A stretch of 64,000 bases of DNA from contig CAVUYY010000008.1 in assembly GCA_963745775.1 (NCBI GenBank), positions 310,001 through 374,000 on the forward strand, written 5' to 3'. Position numbers and translations under genes: made by a program. Shown one piece after another: positions 39,325-48,808 of this stretch (positions are counted from its first letter, which is position 1; every line of letters starts with the position of its first letter). Origin of the DNA: Gaiellasilicea sp963745775 (GTDB lineage Bacteria > Actinomycetota > Thermoleophilia > Gaiellales > Gaiellaceae). The notes beneath the pieces were generated by a model that worked only from the letters and a program-made list of their open reading frames with translations, was not told where the DNA came from and did not search any database.

Positions 39325-42300
39325 TCAGGCCGCCTCGCGCGCGGTCACGAGCGCGTCGACGAGATCGATCGCCCCGGTCAGCGCCTCGGTGCGGCGGCTC
39401 ACCTCCCGCTTCGCGCTCGTGTAGACCGCCGTGTCCGAGACGTCGCGCAGCGCTCGCAGCTCGGAGCTGCCGAGGACGAGCGGGCCGACCGTCGCGCGGC
39501 CGCCGCGAAAGATCAGGTAATCGGCGCCGAGGCGGGCGAGCTTCAGCTTCGCTTCCTGGATCGCAAACAGGTGCTCGACGGGCTCGGGCACGGGGCCGTA
39601 GCGATCCTCGAGCGCGGCGTGCAGCTCGCGGAGCTCGTCGTCGGTCTCCGCGAGCGCGAGCCGGCGGTGAATGTCGATCTTGAGCGCCTCCGAGGCGACG
39701 TACGTCGCAGGTACATACGCGTCGACGCGCGCATCCACGCGCACGGGCCGCGTCGCGAGCCGGTGCTGTCCCTGCAGCTCGGCCACGGCCTCCGCGAGCA
39801 TCTCGACATAGAGCTCGAAGCCGAGCGCGGCGACGTGGCCGGACTGCTCGGCGCCGAGCAGGTCGCCGGCGCCGCGGATCTCGAGGTCGCGCATCGCGAT
39901 CTGGAAGCCGGCGCCGAGCTCGGTGTGGTCGGCGAGCGTCGAGAGTCGGGCGCGCGCCTCCGGGGTCAGCTCCATCGCGTCGGGATAGAGCAGGTAGGCG
40001 TGGGCGGTGACGTCCGAGCGGCCGACCCGCCCGCGGATCTGGTAGAGCTGAGCGAGCCCGAGCGTGTCGGCGCGCTCGACGATCAGCGTGTTCGCCTGCG
40101 GGATGTCGATCCCCGACTCGATGATCGTCGTCGAGACGAGTACGTCGGCGTCGCCCCGCAAGAACGCGTGCATCTTCTCCTCGAGCTCGCGTTCCCGCAT
40201 CTTCCCGTGGGCGACGATGAAGCGGAGCTTCGGGCAGAGCTGCTGCAGCTTCTCGGCCGCCTCCTCGATCGACTCGACCCGGTTGTGGAGGTAGAACGCC
40301 TGGCCGCCGCGGTCGATCTCTCGCTCGAGCGCGGTCTTGATCAGCTCCTCGTCGTACTCGCCGACTGTCGTCCGGATCGGCCGGCGGCCCTCCGGCGGGG
40401 TCTCGATGATCGAGATGTCGCGCAGGCCGGAGAGCGACATGTGGAGCGTCCGCGGGATCGGCGTGGCCGAGAGCGCGAGGACGTCGAGCTCGAGGCGGAG
40501 CGAGCGGATCAGCTCCTTCTGGGCGACGCCGAAGCGCTGCTCCTCGTCGAGGATCACGAGCCCGAGCTCCTTCGGGATCACGTCGCGGCTGAGGACGCGG
40601 TGCGTGCCGACGAGGACATCCACCTTGCCCGCGGCGAAGTCGCGCAGCACCTGCTTCGTCTCCGCCGCCGTACGGAAGCGCGAGACCATCTCGACGTGGA
40701 CGGGGAAGTCCCGGAAGCGCGCCTTGAACGTATTCCAGTGCTGCTCGGCGAGGATCGTCGTCGGGCAGAGGACGAGCGTCTGCTTGCCGTTGACGGCGAC
40801 GGCGAAGGCGGCGCGGACGGCAACCTCCGTCTTGCCGAAGCCGACGTCGCCGCAGACGAGCCGATCCATCGGCCGCGGCGCCTCCAGGTCCTCTTTCACG
40901 GCTTCGATCGCGCGCGCCTGATCCTCCGTCTCGCGGTAGGGGAACTCGGCCTCGAGCCGCTCGAGCCACTCGTTCTCCAGCTCGTACGCGTGGCCCGGCG
41001 CCTGCTGGCGCTGCGCGTAGAGGCCGATCAGCTCCGTCGCGAGCTCGCGCACCGACTCGCGGGCGCGCGCCTTCAGGTTCGCCCACGCCTTGCCGCCGAG
41101 CTTGGAGAGGGTGGGCGCGCCGGCGTCGGCGCCGATGTACTTCGAGACCTTGCCGAGCTGCTCGTGCGGGACGTAGAGCCGGTCCTCGCCGCGGAAGCCG
41201 ACGAAGAGGTAGTCGCGCGTGACCCCTGCGACCTCCTTCGTCTCGAAGCCGAGCAGCTTCCCGACCCCGTGATCCTCGTGGACGATGAAGTCGCCGGTGC
41301 GCAGGTCGGCGAACGTGGCGAGCGCGCGACCGAGGCGGCGATCGGCGCGCGGCGGCCGCTTGCGGAAGACCTGGGTGTCGGGAAGGAGGACGAGCCCGAG
41401 CTCGCGCCAGACGAAGCCGCGGCGCGCCGGGGCGACCGCGAAAAGGAGCTTGGGGTCCTCCGGCAGATCGGCGCCGGGCTCGAACATGTGGGCGTCGGCG
41501 CGGCGGAGCAGGTTCTGCGTCCGCAGCGCCTCGCCGGCGTGCGGGAAGGCGACGACGACGCGGTTGCCGGCCCGGACGAAGCCGGCGAGCTCCTGCTCGG
41601 CCTCGGCGAGCCCTCGCGCCGCGAGCGCCGGCCGTTGCGCCTCGAAGGCGAACGGCTGCGACTGCGGGAACGGGTCGAGCTCGGTTGCGCCCTTCAGCCC
41701 GACCGGGTGGAGCCCCTCCTCCGCCCAGACGCGCCGCACCTCCTCCGGCTGCCAGACGAAATCCGGAACGCGGTCGAGCGCGAGGACGAGATCCGCGGGG
41801 ACGACCGGCGCCGCGCCCTCCTCGGCAAGCAACAGGCTGGTACTTGGATCGACGAGCTCGGCCCGTCGCTCCGCCGCCGGATAGACGATCGCATCGGTGA
41901 CCGGATGGAGCGCGCGCTGCGTGAACGGAGAGAAGACGCGGACCTGCTCGATCTCGTCGCCGAAGAACTCGACTCGCAGCGGCTCTCGACCGGTGGTGGG
42001 AAAGACGTCGACGATCCCGCCCGCGCACCGCGAACTGCCCGCGCTCCTCGGCCCGCTCCACGCGCTCGTAACCAGCGAGCGCGAGCGCCTCCGAGAGCCC
42101 CTCGACACCCGGCTCCTCCCCGACCTCGAGCCGAATCGGCGCCGGCCGGTGCTGCGCGGGCGGCATCCCCTCAGCCACTGCGATCGCCGACGCGCAGACG
42201 AGCCCGCCGCGTGCGAGCACGTCGAGCGCGCGCGCCCGCTCCCCGACGAGATGCGGCGGCGGCTCGAGCCCGGAGCTCCAGCCGACGCCCCGTCCTGGGA

Positions 42301-42541
42301 GGAGGGCGACGCGGTCCGCGCCGATGAACCAGCCTGCGGCTTCCGACGCGTCTCGCGCGTCCGCGTCCTCGGGAAGGAGGCAGACGAGTCCGCGGTCGAG
42401 CTGCTCGTGCAGCGTCGCGAGCAGCAGCGGCAGCACGGGCTCGGAGACCCGGGCGCGCGTCGGCAGCGCGGCGACGAGTGCCTGCAGCCGCTCGTGCTCG
42501 GCGAGCTCGCGGACGAAGACGTGAAGAGGTGGACGGTCCAT
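39325..42541 (-). CDS. mfd: Transcription-repair coupling factor Mfd, frameshifted in the UvrB-like part
   Basis: Mfd removes stalled RNA polymerase and recruits UvrA. The ATG 42541 opens MDRPPLHVFVRELAEH; after about 170 residues, one extra G in the run at 42016-42022 shifts the frame, and the next frame continues GIVDVFPTTG and ALHPVTDA without interruption. The rest is canonical: RNA-polymerase-binding CarD-like part FIVHEDHGVGKLLGFE, helicase motifs GDVGFGKTEVA, LCPTTILAEQH, LDEEQRFGV, LSATPIPRTLHMS, TTIIESGIDIPQANTL and QIRGRVGRSD, then the C-terminal autoinhibitory domain. The corrected length, about 1,071 residues, is normal. A gene of this importance makes a sequence error far more likely than a real mutation. 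Confidence 0.92.
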
Positions 42542-42548
42542 AGCGAAC

Positions 42549-42570
42549 GGCCGGAACGCGGGTTCCGGCC
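42549..42570. terminator. GC-rich hairpin between the ABC exporter operon and mfd
   Basis: GGCCGGAAC, GCGG, GTTCCGGCC: a perfect 9-base stem with a 4-base loop in the 43-base gap. There is no T-run, so it is either a weak or Rho-assisted terminator, or a structure in the mfd leader. Confidence 0.45.
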
Positions 42571-42584
42571 GGCCCATCGTATCG

Positions 42585-44327
42585 CTAGCGCCCGCCATGC
42601 CAGCTCTCCCAGAGCGCGGCATACGAGCCCTCCTGCTCCACCAGCTCGTCGTGGGTGCCGAGCTCCGCGAGCTTGCCGTCCTCGACGACGGCGACGCGGT
42701 CGGCGTCGTGCGCGGTCTGGAGCCGGTGGGCGATCGCGACGACGGTGCGCCCGTCGAGCACGGAGGCGAGCGAGCGCTCGAGATGGCGCGCGGCGCGCGG
42801 ATCCAGCAACGAGGTCGCCTCGTCGAGCACGAGCGTGTGTGGGTCGGCGAGCACGAGCCGGGCGAGAGCGACCTGCTGCTGCTGGGGCGGGGTCAGCGGG
42901 AACCCGCCCGCGCCGACGACGGTGTCGAGCCCGTCGGGCAGCGCCTCGACCCACTCCAGCGCGTCGACCGCGGCAAGCGACGCGCGGAGCTCGTCGTCGG
43001 TGGAGCCGACCCGTGCGAGCCTGAGGTTGTCCGCGAGGGTGCCGACGAAGACGTGCTGCTCCTGCGTCACGAGCGCCACCTCGCGGCGGAGCGTCTCGAG
43101 CGTCAGGTCGACGAGTCTGACCCCGCCGACGTCGACGCGGCCCGTCCGCGCCGGATGAATGCCCGCGAGCAGGCGCCCCAGCGTCGATTTCCCCGCGCCC
43201 GACGGCCCCACGACGGCGACCCGCTCGCCGGGCTCGAGGTCGAGGTCGATCCCGTGCAGGACGTCGTTCCCCTCGCGGTACGCGTAGCGGACGTCGTGCG
43301 CCTGCAGCCGCTCGCCGACCGGCTCCTCGCCGCTCGCCGTCCGGTCGTTCGGAACCTTCGAGATTCCGACGAGCCGCGCGAACGAGGTCGCCCCGACCTG
43401 GATCTCGTCGAGCCACGAGATCAGGCGGTCGACCGGGTCGATGAGCTGCTGGACATAGAGCGTGACGGCGGTCACCTCGCCGATCGAGGCACGTCCGGTC
43501 GAGACGAGCCAACCGCCCCAGACGAGCGCGGCCGCGACGGGCAGGACGTAGGCGATCTCGACGGTCGGGAACCAGACCGTGCGCAGGTAGAGCGTTCGCC
43601 GCTCCGCTGCGTAGGCGTCCGTCAGATCGGCGTCGATCCGGCGGATCCGCTCCCGCGAGAGCCCGAGCGCGTCGATCGTCCGGCCACCGTCCACGGTCTC
43701 GCCGACGGTGCCGGTCAGCGTCGCGTAGGCCGCCCGTTCCCAGAGATAGCCCGCAGGCGCGTAGCGGAGGTACCAGCGCGTGCCGAGCACGATCGCCGGC
43801 AGCCCGACGATGCACGGGATCGCGGCGACCGGGCTGACGAACACCGCTGCGGCGACGGTCAGCACGGCCGTCACGGCCGCGATCAGCGTCTCCGGAATCG
43901 CGAACCGAACCGTGCGCGCGAGCGAGTCCACGTCGGCGGTCGTGCGCGAGACGAGGTCGCCGGTGCCGGCCCGTTCGACGGTCGAGAGCGGCAGCGCCAG
44001 CACGCGGCGCATGAAGTCCTCCCGCAGGCGCGCGAAGATCCGCTCGGAGAGGACGAACGACTGGCGCCGCGCGAACCACGTCAGCACGGTCTGCGCGACG
44101 ACGAACACGGCGAGCAAGACGGCGATTCGATCGACGGTGGCCGTGGTCGTGCCCTGCTCGACCTCCTCGACGAGGTCTCCGAGCAGAAGCGGCCCCGCGA
44201 GCCCGGCGACCGCGGCAAGCGCATGGAGGAAGAGCACGGCTGCGAGCGGCCACCGATACCGGCTGAGGAGAGCGCCGGCGTGGCGCCGCGTCTCCGGACC
44301 GTCTGCGATCGGCAGCTTCTCGCTCAT
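42585..44327 (-). CDS. ABC exporter half-transporter with a degenerate signature motif
   Basis: 580 residues, ATG 44327, coupled by ATGA to its partner. Six membrane helices occupy about residues 15-310 (for example YRWPLAAVLFLHALAAVAG). The nucleotide-binding domain has an intact Walker A, VVGPSGAGKSTLGRLL near residue 365, Walker B LVLDEATSLLD, and H-loop VAIAHRL, but the signature reads LTPPQQQQVALAR in place of LSGGQ. Combined with its partner, which lacks Walker A but has FSGGQRQR, this makes one normal and one dead ATP site, as in asymmetric heterodimeric exporters. Substrate unknown. Confidence 0.88.
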   Translation of the reverse strand: MSEKLPIADGPETRRHAGALLSRYRWPLAAVLFLHALAAVAGLAGPLLLGDLVEEVEQGTTTATVDRIAVLLAVFVVAQTVLTWFARRQSFVLSERIFARLREDFMRRVLALPLSTVERAGTGDLVSRTTADVDSLARTVRFAIPETLIAAVTAVLTVAAAVFVSPVAAIPCIVGLPAIVLGTRWYLRYAPAGYLWERAAYATLTGTVGETVDGGRTIDALGLSRERIRRIDADLTDAYAAERRTLYLRTVWFPTVEIAYVLPVAAALVWGGWLVSTGRASIGEVTAVTLYVQQLIDPVDRLISWLDEIQVGATSFARLVGISKVPNDRTASGEEPVGERLQAHDVRYAYREGNDVLHGIDLDLEPGERVAVVGPSGAGKSTLGRLLAGIHPARTGRVDVGGVRLVDLTLETLRREVALVTQEQHVFVGTLADNLRLARVGSTDDELRASLAAVDALEWVEALPDGLDTVVGAGGFPLTPPQQQQVALARLVLADPHTLVLDEATSLLDPRAARHLERSLASVLDGRTVVAIAHRLQTAHDADRVAVVEDGKLAELGTHDELVEQEGSYAALWESWHGGR

Positions 44328-46043
44328 GCCGCGTCCTCCTCGTCGTCCCGCGTGACCGTCGCCCGGTACGCGTCGCTCGAGCCGAGGAGCTCCCGGTGCG
44401 TGCCCGCGGCCACGACCCGCCCGTCCTGGAGGAAGACGACCCGGTCCGCCTGGTCGAGCACGAGCGGGCTGGCGCTGACGACGACCGTCGTCCGACCCGC
44501 GCGCGCCTCGCGAAGCCGCCGCGCGATGCGGGCCTCCGTGTGGGCGTCGACCGCGCTCGTCGGCTCGACGAGCACGAGGATCTCGGCGTCCGCAAGCAGC
44601 GCTCGTGCCAAGACGACGCGCTGCCGCTGGCCGCCCGAGAACGAGCGGCCGCGCTCCTCGACGTTGCCGTCCAGCCCGTGCGGCAGCGACTCGAGGACGT
44701 CCTCGGCATTTGCGACGGCGACGGCCTCGAGGATGGCCGAATCGTCCGAGCGGTTCCAGGGGTCGAGCTCGTGCCTGAGCGTGCCGGAGAAGAGCAGCGG
44801 GTCGGTCTCGCTGATCACGATCCTTCGCCGGACGAGCTCGACCGGCAGCGTCGGCGAGCGGCACCCCGCCGAGGCTGACGCCCTCGCTCTCGACGAACCG
44901 TCCCAGCCGGTCGGCGAGCGCGACCGCGTCCTCCGGCTGGTCCGAGACGAGGGCGGTGAGCACGCCCGGCGCGACGACGAGCCCCGAGCGGGCGTCCGCC
45001 AGCAGCGCCTCCGCGGGCGGAGCGGCGGCCGGCGAGGAGGGATCGGCGACCAGCGGCTCGACCGCAAGGACGTCGAGCATCCGTCGCGCGCCGACGAGGG
45101 CCCGCGTCACCTTGTCGACGGCCTCGGCGGCCGTGCGGAGCGGGAGCACGAGGAAGGCGGCATAGCCGTAGAACGCAACGAGCTCGCCCGGGGAGATTCG
45201 CCCGTCGACCGCGAAACGTCCGCCGATCCAGACGACGGTCACGACGAAGATCCCGGGCAGGAGCACTTGCGCGGAGTCGAGCGTCGACTGTGGCAACGCA
45301 ACCCGCACTCCCGCCAGCCGCACCTGCTCCGAGCGGCTTCGGTAGCGATCGAAAAACACCGACTCGCCGCCGATTCCCCGGAGCACCCGGAGGCCCGCGA
45401 CCGTATCCGCGCCGAGAGCGGTGAGGCGGCCGACCTCCTCGCGCTGCTCCCGCTGACGTGCCTGCAACGGGCGGATCACGAAGGAGAGGCTGGCGACGAG
45501 CACGGGAACGCCGACGAGGACGACGAGACCGAGGAATCGCGACGACGCGAGCAGCAGGGCGGCGACGACGGCGTAGGAGACGATCGCCCCGGCCAGCCGG
45601 GCCGTGATGTCGAACGCGCCGCCGGCTCTCATCGCGTCGTTCGAGACGGTGGCGACGACCTCTCCCGTCGTCAGGTTCGCGCGAACGGCCGGCCCGGCGT
45701 TCGCGGTGTGGTGAGAGACGATCTGGGCGAGCCGGAACGACGCCTGGAGCCAGTTCGAGACGGCGCAGCGATGGCGCATCACGCCGGCGACAGCCTGAAC
45801 GCTGCCGAGCGCGAGAAGCGCCCCGGCCCAGAGGAGGAGCGCGCTGCGATCGTCGTTTGCAAGCCCATCGTCGACCGCGCGCCCGAGCACGTACGGAAGC
45901 AGCGCCTGCGAGAGCATCCAGGCGATCCCGAAGGCGACTCCGAGCCCCAGCGTGCTGAGCTGCTTGCTGCCCACCCAGACCAGCAGGCGGATCGGCGAGC
46001 GCGTGTCCGGTCGCCCCGGATCGGCGTAGGGCAGCACCTTCAT
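44324..46043 (-). CDS. ABC exporter half-transporter with a lost Walker A motif, frameshifted
   Basis: Start ATG 46043, with GTG 46055 as an alternative. A six-helix exporter domain fills about residues 20-320. Where Walker A should be, the sequence is GVLTALVSDQPEDAVALADR: no GxxGxGK. The frame breaks after LGGVPLAD because of one extra base in 44843-44852 and resumes as LPVELVRRRIVISETDPLLF. The rest has a good signature (FSGGQRQRVVLAR), a Walker B with aspartate replaced (ILVLVEPTSAVD) and no H-loop histidine (VVVSASPLVL). It is thus the catalytically degenerate half of the pair with the gene at 42585. Corrected length is about 573 residues. Confidence 0.85.
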
Positions 46044-46092
46044 CGAGGCGCGCACAAGGGAGAGCTGTGGGCGAGGCGGTCCATGGAGAGGG

Positions 46093-46113
46093 GCGGAAGA
46101 CGCTCTCTTCCGC
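46093..46113. promoter_or_regulatory. Perfect inverted repeat in the ABC-greA divergent region
   Basis: GCGGAAGA, CGCTC, TCTTCCGC: an 8-base inverted repeat with a 5-base loop, midway between divergent start codons at 46043 and 46154. It is a candidate operator for either direction. Confidence 0.45.
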
Positions 46114-46153
46114 AGCCGACAAGTGTACGCCGACGACCTGCGAAGATGACTGG

Positions 46154-46600
46154 ATGTCCGAGCGAGCCGGCGAGACCATGACCCAGGCGCAGTACGACTC
46201 CCTCGCCGCCGACCTGGCCGAGCTCGAGGGGCCTCGGCGGGAGGCGGTCGTCGAGGCGATCGCGACGGCCCGAGGGTTCGGCGACCTCTCCGAGAACTTC
46301 GCCTACCACGACGCCAAGAACGAGCAGGGCCTGCTCGAGCGCCGGATCACGATCATGCGCAGCCGACTCGAGTCGGCCACCGTCGTCGAGCAGAGCACGG
46401 ACGGCGTCGTCGGCGTCGGTTCGGTCGTCGAGATCGCCGACGAGGCCGGCGAGACGATGGAGATCGAGATCTCGAGCGTCGGCGGGGTCTCACCGGACTC
46501 GCCACTCGGCAGCGCCCTCGTCGGGGCGAAGGTCGGCGACACGGTCGAGGTGCTGGCGCCACGGGGCTCGTGGCGGGCGCGGGTCGTCTCGACTCGCTGA
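46154..46600 (+). CDS. greA: Transcription elongation factor GreA
   Basis: 148 residues, ATG 46154. GreA restarts backtracked RNA polymerase by stimulating RNA cleavage. The N-terminal coiled-coil includes the tip motif FGDLSENFAYHDAKNEQG near residues 38-55, where the acidic residues that enter the polymerase channel lie, followed by LLERRITIMRSRL. The C-terminal FKBP-like domain ends SALVGAKVGDTVEVLAPRG near residues 118-137. The sequence is complete. It is followed by tag after 9 bases, so the two may be cotranscribed. Confidence 0.92.
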   Translation: MSERAGETMTQAQYDSLAADLAELEGPRREAVVEAIATARGFGDLSENFAYHDAKNEQGLLERRITIMRSRLESATVVEQSTDGVVGVGSVVEIADEAGETMEIEISSVGGVSPDSPLGSALVGAKVGDTVEVLAPRGSWRARVVSTR

Positions 46601-46609
46601 GCCGCGACG

Positions 46610-47152
46610 ATGCGCTGCTTCGGGGACGGCAACCCGCTCTACGAGCGCTACCACGACGAGGAGTGGGGCCTGCCCGTTCGCGACGAGCAGGGCCTCTTCG
46701 AGCGGATCTCGCTGGAGGCGTTCCAGTCGGGCCTCGCCTGGATCACGATTCTGCGCAAGCGCGAGGGCTTCAGGCGCGCCTTCGCCGGGTTCGATCCCGA
46801 AGTCGTTGCCGCATTCGGGCGGAAGGACGTGGCGCGGCTGCTGGCGGACGTCGAGATCGTCCGCAACCGGGCGAAGATCGAGGCGACGATCGCGAACGCG
46901 CGCGCGACGCTCGCTCTCCGCGAGACGGAGACGCCGCTCCACGAGCTGATTTGGGCCTTCGCGCCGCCTCCTCGCAGTCGTCGTCCGACGAGCTGGGACG
47001 AGGTACCGGCGCAGACGGCCGAGTCGAAGGCGCTGGCGAAGGCACTCAAGGCGGCGGGCTTCCGCTTCGTCGGCCCGACGACCGCCTACGCCGCGATGCA
47101 GGCCTGCGGCCTCGTCGACGACCACCTCGCGGGCTGCCGCAGCGTCAGTTGA
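46610..47152 (+). CDS. tag: DNA-3-methyladenine glycosylase I
   Basis: 180 residues. Tag removes 3-methyladenine from alkylated DNA. Landmarks: RCFGDGNPLYERYHDEEWG at residues 2-20, with the conserved cysteine and the YHD-EWG motif, GLAWITILRKREGFRRAF near residues 42-60, and the end KALKAAGFRFVGPTTAYAAM followed by QACGLVDDHLAGC near residues 150-178, whose cysteine and histidine complete the zinc-binding set. It overlaps the convergent pth gene by 8 bases. No alkylation-response genes are nearby. Confidence 0.93.
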   Translation: MRCFGDGNPLYERYHDEEWGLPVRDEQGLFERISLEAFQSGLAWITILRKREGFRRAFAGFDPEVVAAFGRKDVARLLADVEIVRNRAKIEATIANARATLALRETETPLHELIWAFAPPPRSRRPTSWDEVPAQTAESKALAKALKAAGFRFVGPTTAYAAMQACGLVDDHLAGCRSVS

Positions 47153-47738
47153 AGCTCGCCTGCGTCCGCTCGAGGCCGTCGCGGACGATCGACTCGACCG
47201 CGTCCGCTGCGCGCGCGACGAGCGCCTCTGGATCCTCGTCGGGCTCGAACGGCGACAGGACGTAGTCGGCAACCGGTCGTCGGTCGCCGCGACCAGGGCG
47301 GCCGACGCCGACCCGCAGGCGCAGGAACTCGGCCGAGCCGAGCGTCTGGCGCAGCGAGCGGAGCCCGTTGTGCCCCGCCAGCCCGCCACCGAGCCGCGCC
47401 TGAAGCCGCGCCGGCTCGAGATCGACCTCGTCGTGGACGGCGAGGATCCGGTCGAGCTCGACCTTGAAGAACCTCGCGGCCGCGCCGACCGACTGGCCCG
47501 AGAGGTTCATGTACGTCTCGGGCTTCAAGAGCGCGAGCTTCGCGCCGTCGACGCGAATCTCGGCGAGCTGGCCCGAGAACTTCGAGCGATACGAGCCGGC
47601 GTGCCTCCGGGCGAGCTCGTCGGCGACCATCCAGCCGACGTTGTGCCGGTCGCGTGCGTGCTCGCGGCCGGGGTTGCCGAGTCCGACGACGAGCAGGTCG
47701 AGCGTCGAGGCGGTTTCGCCCCGACGGAAGAACTTCAA
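47145..47738 (-). CDS. pth: Peptidyl-tRNA hydrolase
   Basis: 197 residues from TTG 47738, three bases after the rplY stop. It recycles peptidyl-tRNA released from stalled ribosomes. Motifs: LLVVGLGNPGREHARDRHNVGW near residues 15-36 with the catalytic histidine, LLKPETYMNLSGQSVG near residues 73-88, and the DEVDLEPARLQAR with GGGLAGHNGLRS near residues 100-130. The N-terminal 14 residues (MKFFRRGETASTLD) are an extension compared with E. coli Pth; no better start exists. The rplY-pth pair is a standard bacterial arrangement. Confidence 0.93.
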   Translation of the reverse strand: MKFFRRGETASTLDLLVVGLGNPGREHARDRHNVGWMVADELARRHAGSYRSKFSGQLAEIRVDGAKLALLKPETYMNLSGQSVGAAARFFKVELDRILAVHDEVDLEPARLQARLGGGLAGHNGLRSLRQTLGSAEFLRLRVGVGRPGRGDRRPVADYVLSPFEPDEDPEALVARAADAVESIVRDGLERTQASFN

Positions 47739-47741
47739 GGG

Positions 47742-48452
47742 TTAGCCCTCGTCGGTGCCGGGCTCGCCGTCCGAGCTCGCGCTCGAATCGGCCGCACCCG
47801 CTTCGTCCGCGCCCTCGGTCTCCTCGCCCTCGGCGGGCTCCTCGCCCTCCTCGAGCTCCTCGGGCTCCTCCTCGATCTCCGCAGCCGGCGCGGACACCGT
47901 GGCGATGACCGTCTCGTGCGGGTCGTCGAGGAACGTCGCTCCTTCGGGAGCGGTCAGATCCTCGAGCCGCAGCGTGTCGCCCATCTGCATCCCGCTCACG
48001 TCGGCCTCGATCGACTCGGGAACCTCCATCGGCAGCGCCTCGACGTTGAGCGTCGTCGACGGAGCCGAGAGGATGCCGCCCTCGCGAACACCCGGTGCGT
48101 CCTCGCCGCCGATCAGGTGCACCTGCACGGTCGCGGTGATCGCGACGTCGAGCCGGACCTCCTGGAGGTCGACGTGGCGGACGAACCCGCGCACCGGATC
48201 GCGCTGGTACTCCTTGAGGATCGACGGGTGTGCCGTCGTCTGGCCCTCGAGCACGACATCGAGCACCGCGTGCAGGCCGGAAGAGGTGTTCAGCGCGGCA
48301 CGCAGGTCACGCTCGCCGATCGCGATCGCGCGCGCAGCCGTCTTGCCGTAGAGGACGCCGGGGATGAACCCCTGCTTGCGCAGGCGGCGCGACTCGGGGG
48401 TCCCGAGCCGCTCGCGTTCCTTGACCTCGAGGCGGAATCTGTCGCCGGACAC
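47742..48452 (-). CDS. rplY: 50S ribosomal protein L25/general stress protein Ctc
   Basis: 236 residues from GTG 48452. It binds 5S rRNA. The N-terminal L25 domain (about 1-95) contains RRLRKQGFIPGVLYGK near residues 21-37; the C-terminal TL5/Ctc beta domain (about 96-180) includes QRDPVRGFVRHVDLQEVRLD. The last 50 residues are an acidic glutamate-rich tail (EEEPEELEEGEEPAEGEE), common in the long form of this protein. The promoter appears leaderless (TACACT, 8 bases, GTG), with a perfect 17-base palindrome over the probable -35 region. Confidence 0.93.
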   Translation of the reverse strand: MSGDRFRLEVKERERLGTPESRRLRKQGFIPGVLYGKTAARAIAIGERDLRAALNTSSGLHAVLDVVLEGQTTAHPSILKEYQRDPVRGFVRHVDLQEVRLDVAITATVQVHLIGGEDAPGVREGGILSAPSTTLNVEALPMEVPESIEADVSGMQMGDTLRLEDLTAPEGATFLDDPHETVIATVSAPAAEIEEEPEELEEGEEPAEGEETEGADEAGAADSSASSDGEPGTDEG

Positions 48453-48460
48453 AGCCGCGC

Positions 48461-48466
48461 AGTGTA
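48461..48466 (-). promoter_or_regulatory. -10 box of rplY-pth
   Basis: TACACT on the minus strand, 8 bases before GTG 48452. Confidence 0.5.
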
Positions 48467-48476
48467 GCGAACGGCA

Positions 48477-48493
48477 AGTAACAGTCTGTTACT
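48477..48493. promoter_or_regulatory. Perfect 17-base palindrome upstream of rplY
   Basis: AGTAACAGTCTGTTACT is an exact inverted repeat (8 + 1 + 8). It lies 10 bases upstream of the -10 box of rplY, where the -35 element should be, and it overlaps the stop codon of the small gene upstream. It is a strong operator candidate; it might also end transcription of the upstream gene. Confidence 0.6.
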
Positions 48494-48665
48494 AGTTGAC
48501 CCGCAGATCGATGCCGAGAAAGAGGAGCGGCCAGAGCACGATCGCGAGCACGCCCGAGACGATGCGCTTCAGCGTGTCCAGGTCCTCGAGGTAGGCCTTC
48601 GAGGCGGCGACGGCGACGCCGACGCCCAGATACACGAGGAGCAGGAGCTTGCGGGGCAGAACCAT
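48492..48665 (-). CDS. 57-residue two-helix membrane protein
   Basis: ATG 48665. Two hydrophobic helices (KLLLLVYLGVGVAVAA, residues 6-21, and IVSGVLAIVLWPLLFLGI, residues 35-53) are joined by a short charged loop (KAYLEDLDTLKR). The hairpin topology and size recall small membrane proteins near translation or secretion genes, but I recognise no family. It is read in the same direction as rplY, and the 17-base palindrome starts at its stop codon. Confidence 0.55.
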   Translation of the reverse strand: MVLPRKLLLLVYLGVGVAVAASKAYLEDLDTLKRIVSGVLAIVLWPLLFLGIDLRVN

Positions 48666-48808
48666 GCGAGCGGCGTGCCCCGGCTCGACGAATGCCAATC
48701 CAGCCGCCTGAGCCGGGCCGGCGGCACTTGTAAGCGTTCTCCAAAGACTGCGCAAGAAGTCGCCGCACGTGCATCTAGGAACGCGAGGGCCGCGTAGGAA
48801 GCTGGGGG

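Noticed and set aside
39259..42327. Very long open frame (over 1,000 codons) on the plus strand
   Set aside because: It lies entirely antisense to mfd. In GC-rich coding DNA the opposite strand commonly stays open; the sequence is low-complexity, arginine/aspartate/leucine-rich and shows no family motif, whereas mfd motifs are unmistakable on the minus strand.
42597..46181. Open frame of almost 1,200 codons on the plus strand over the ABC exporter genes
   Set aside because: Same explanation: antisense shadow of two clearly recognisable transporter genes.
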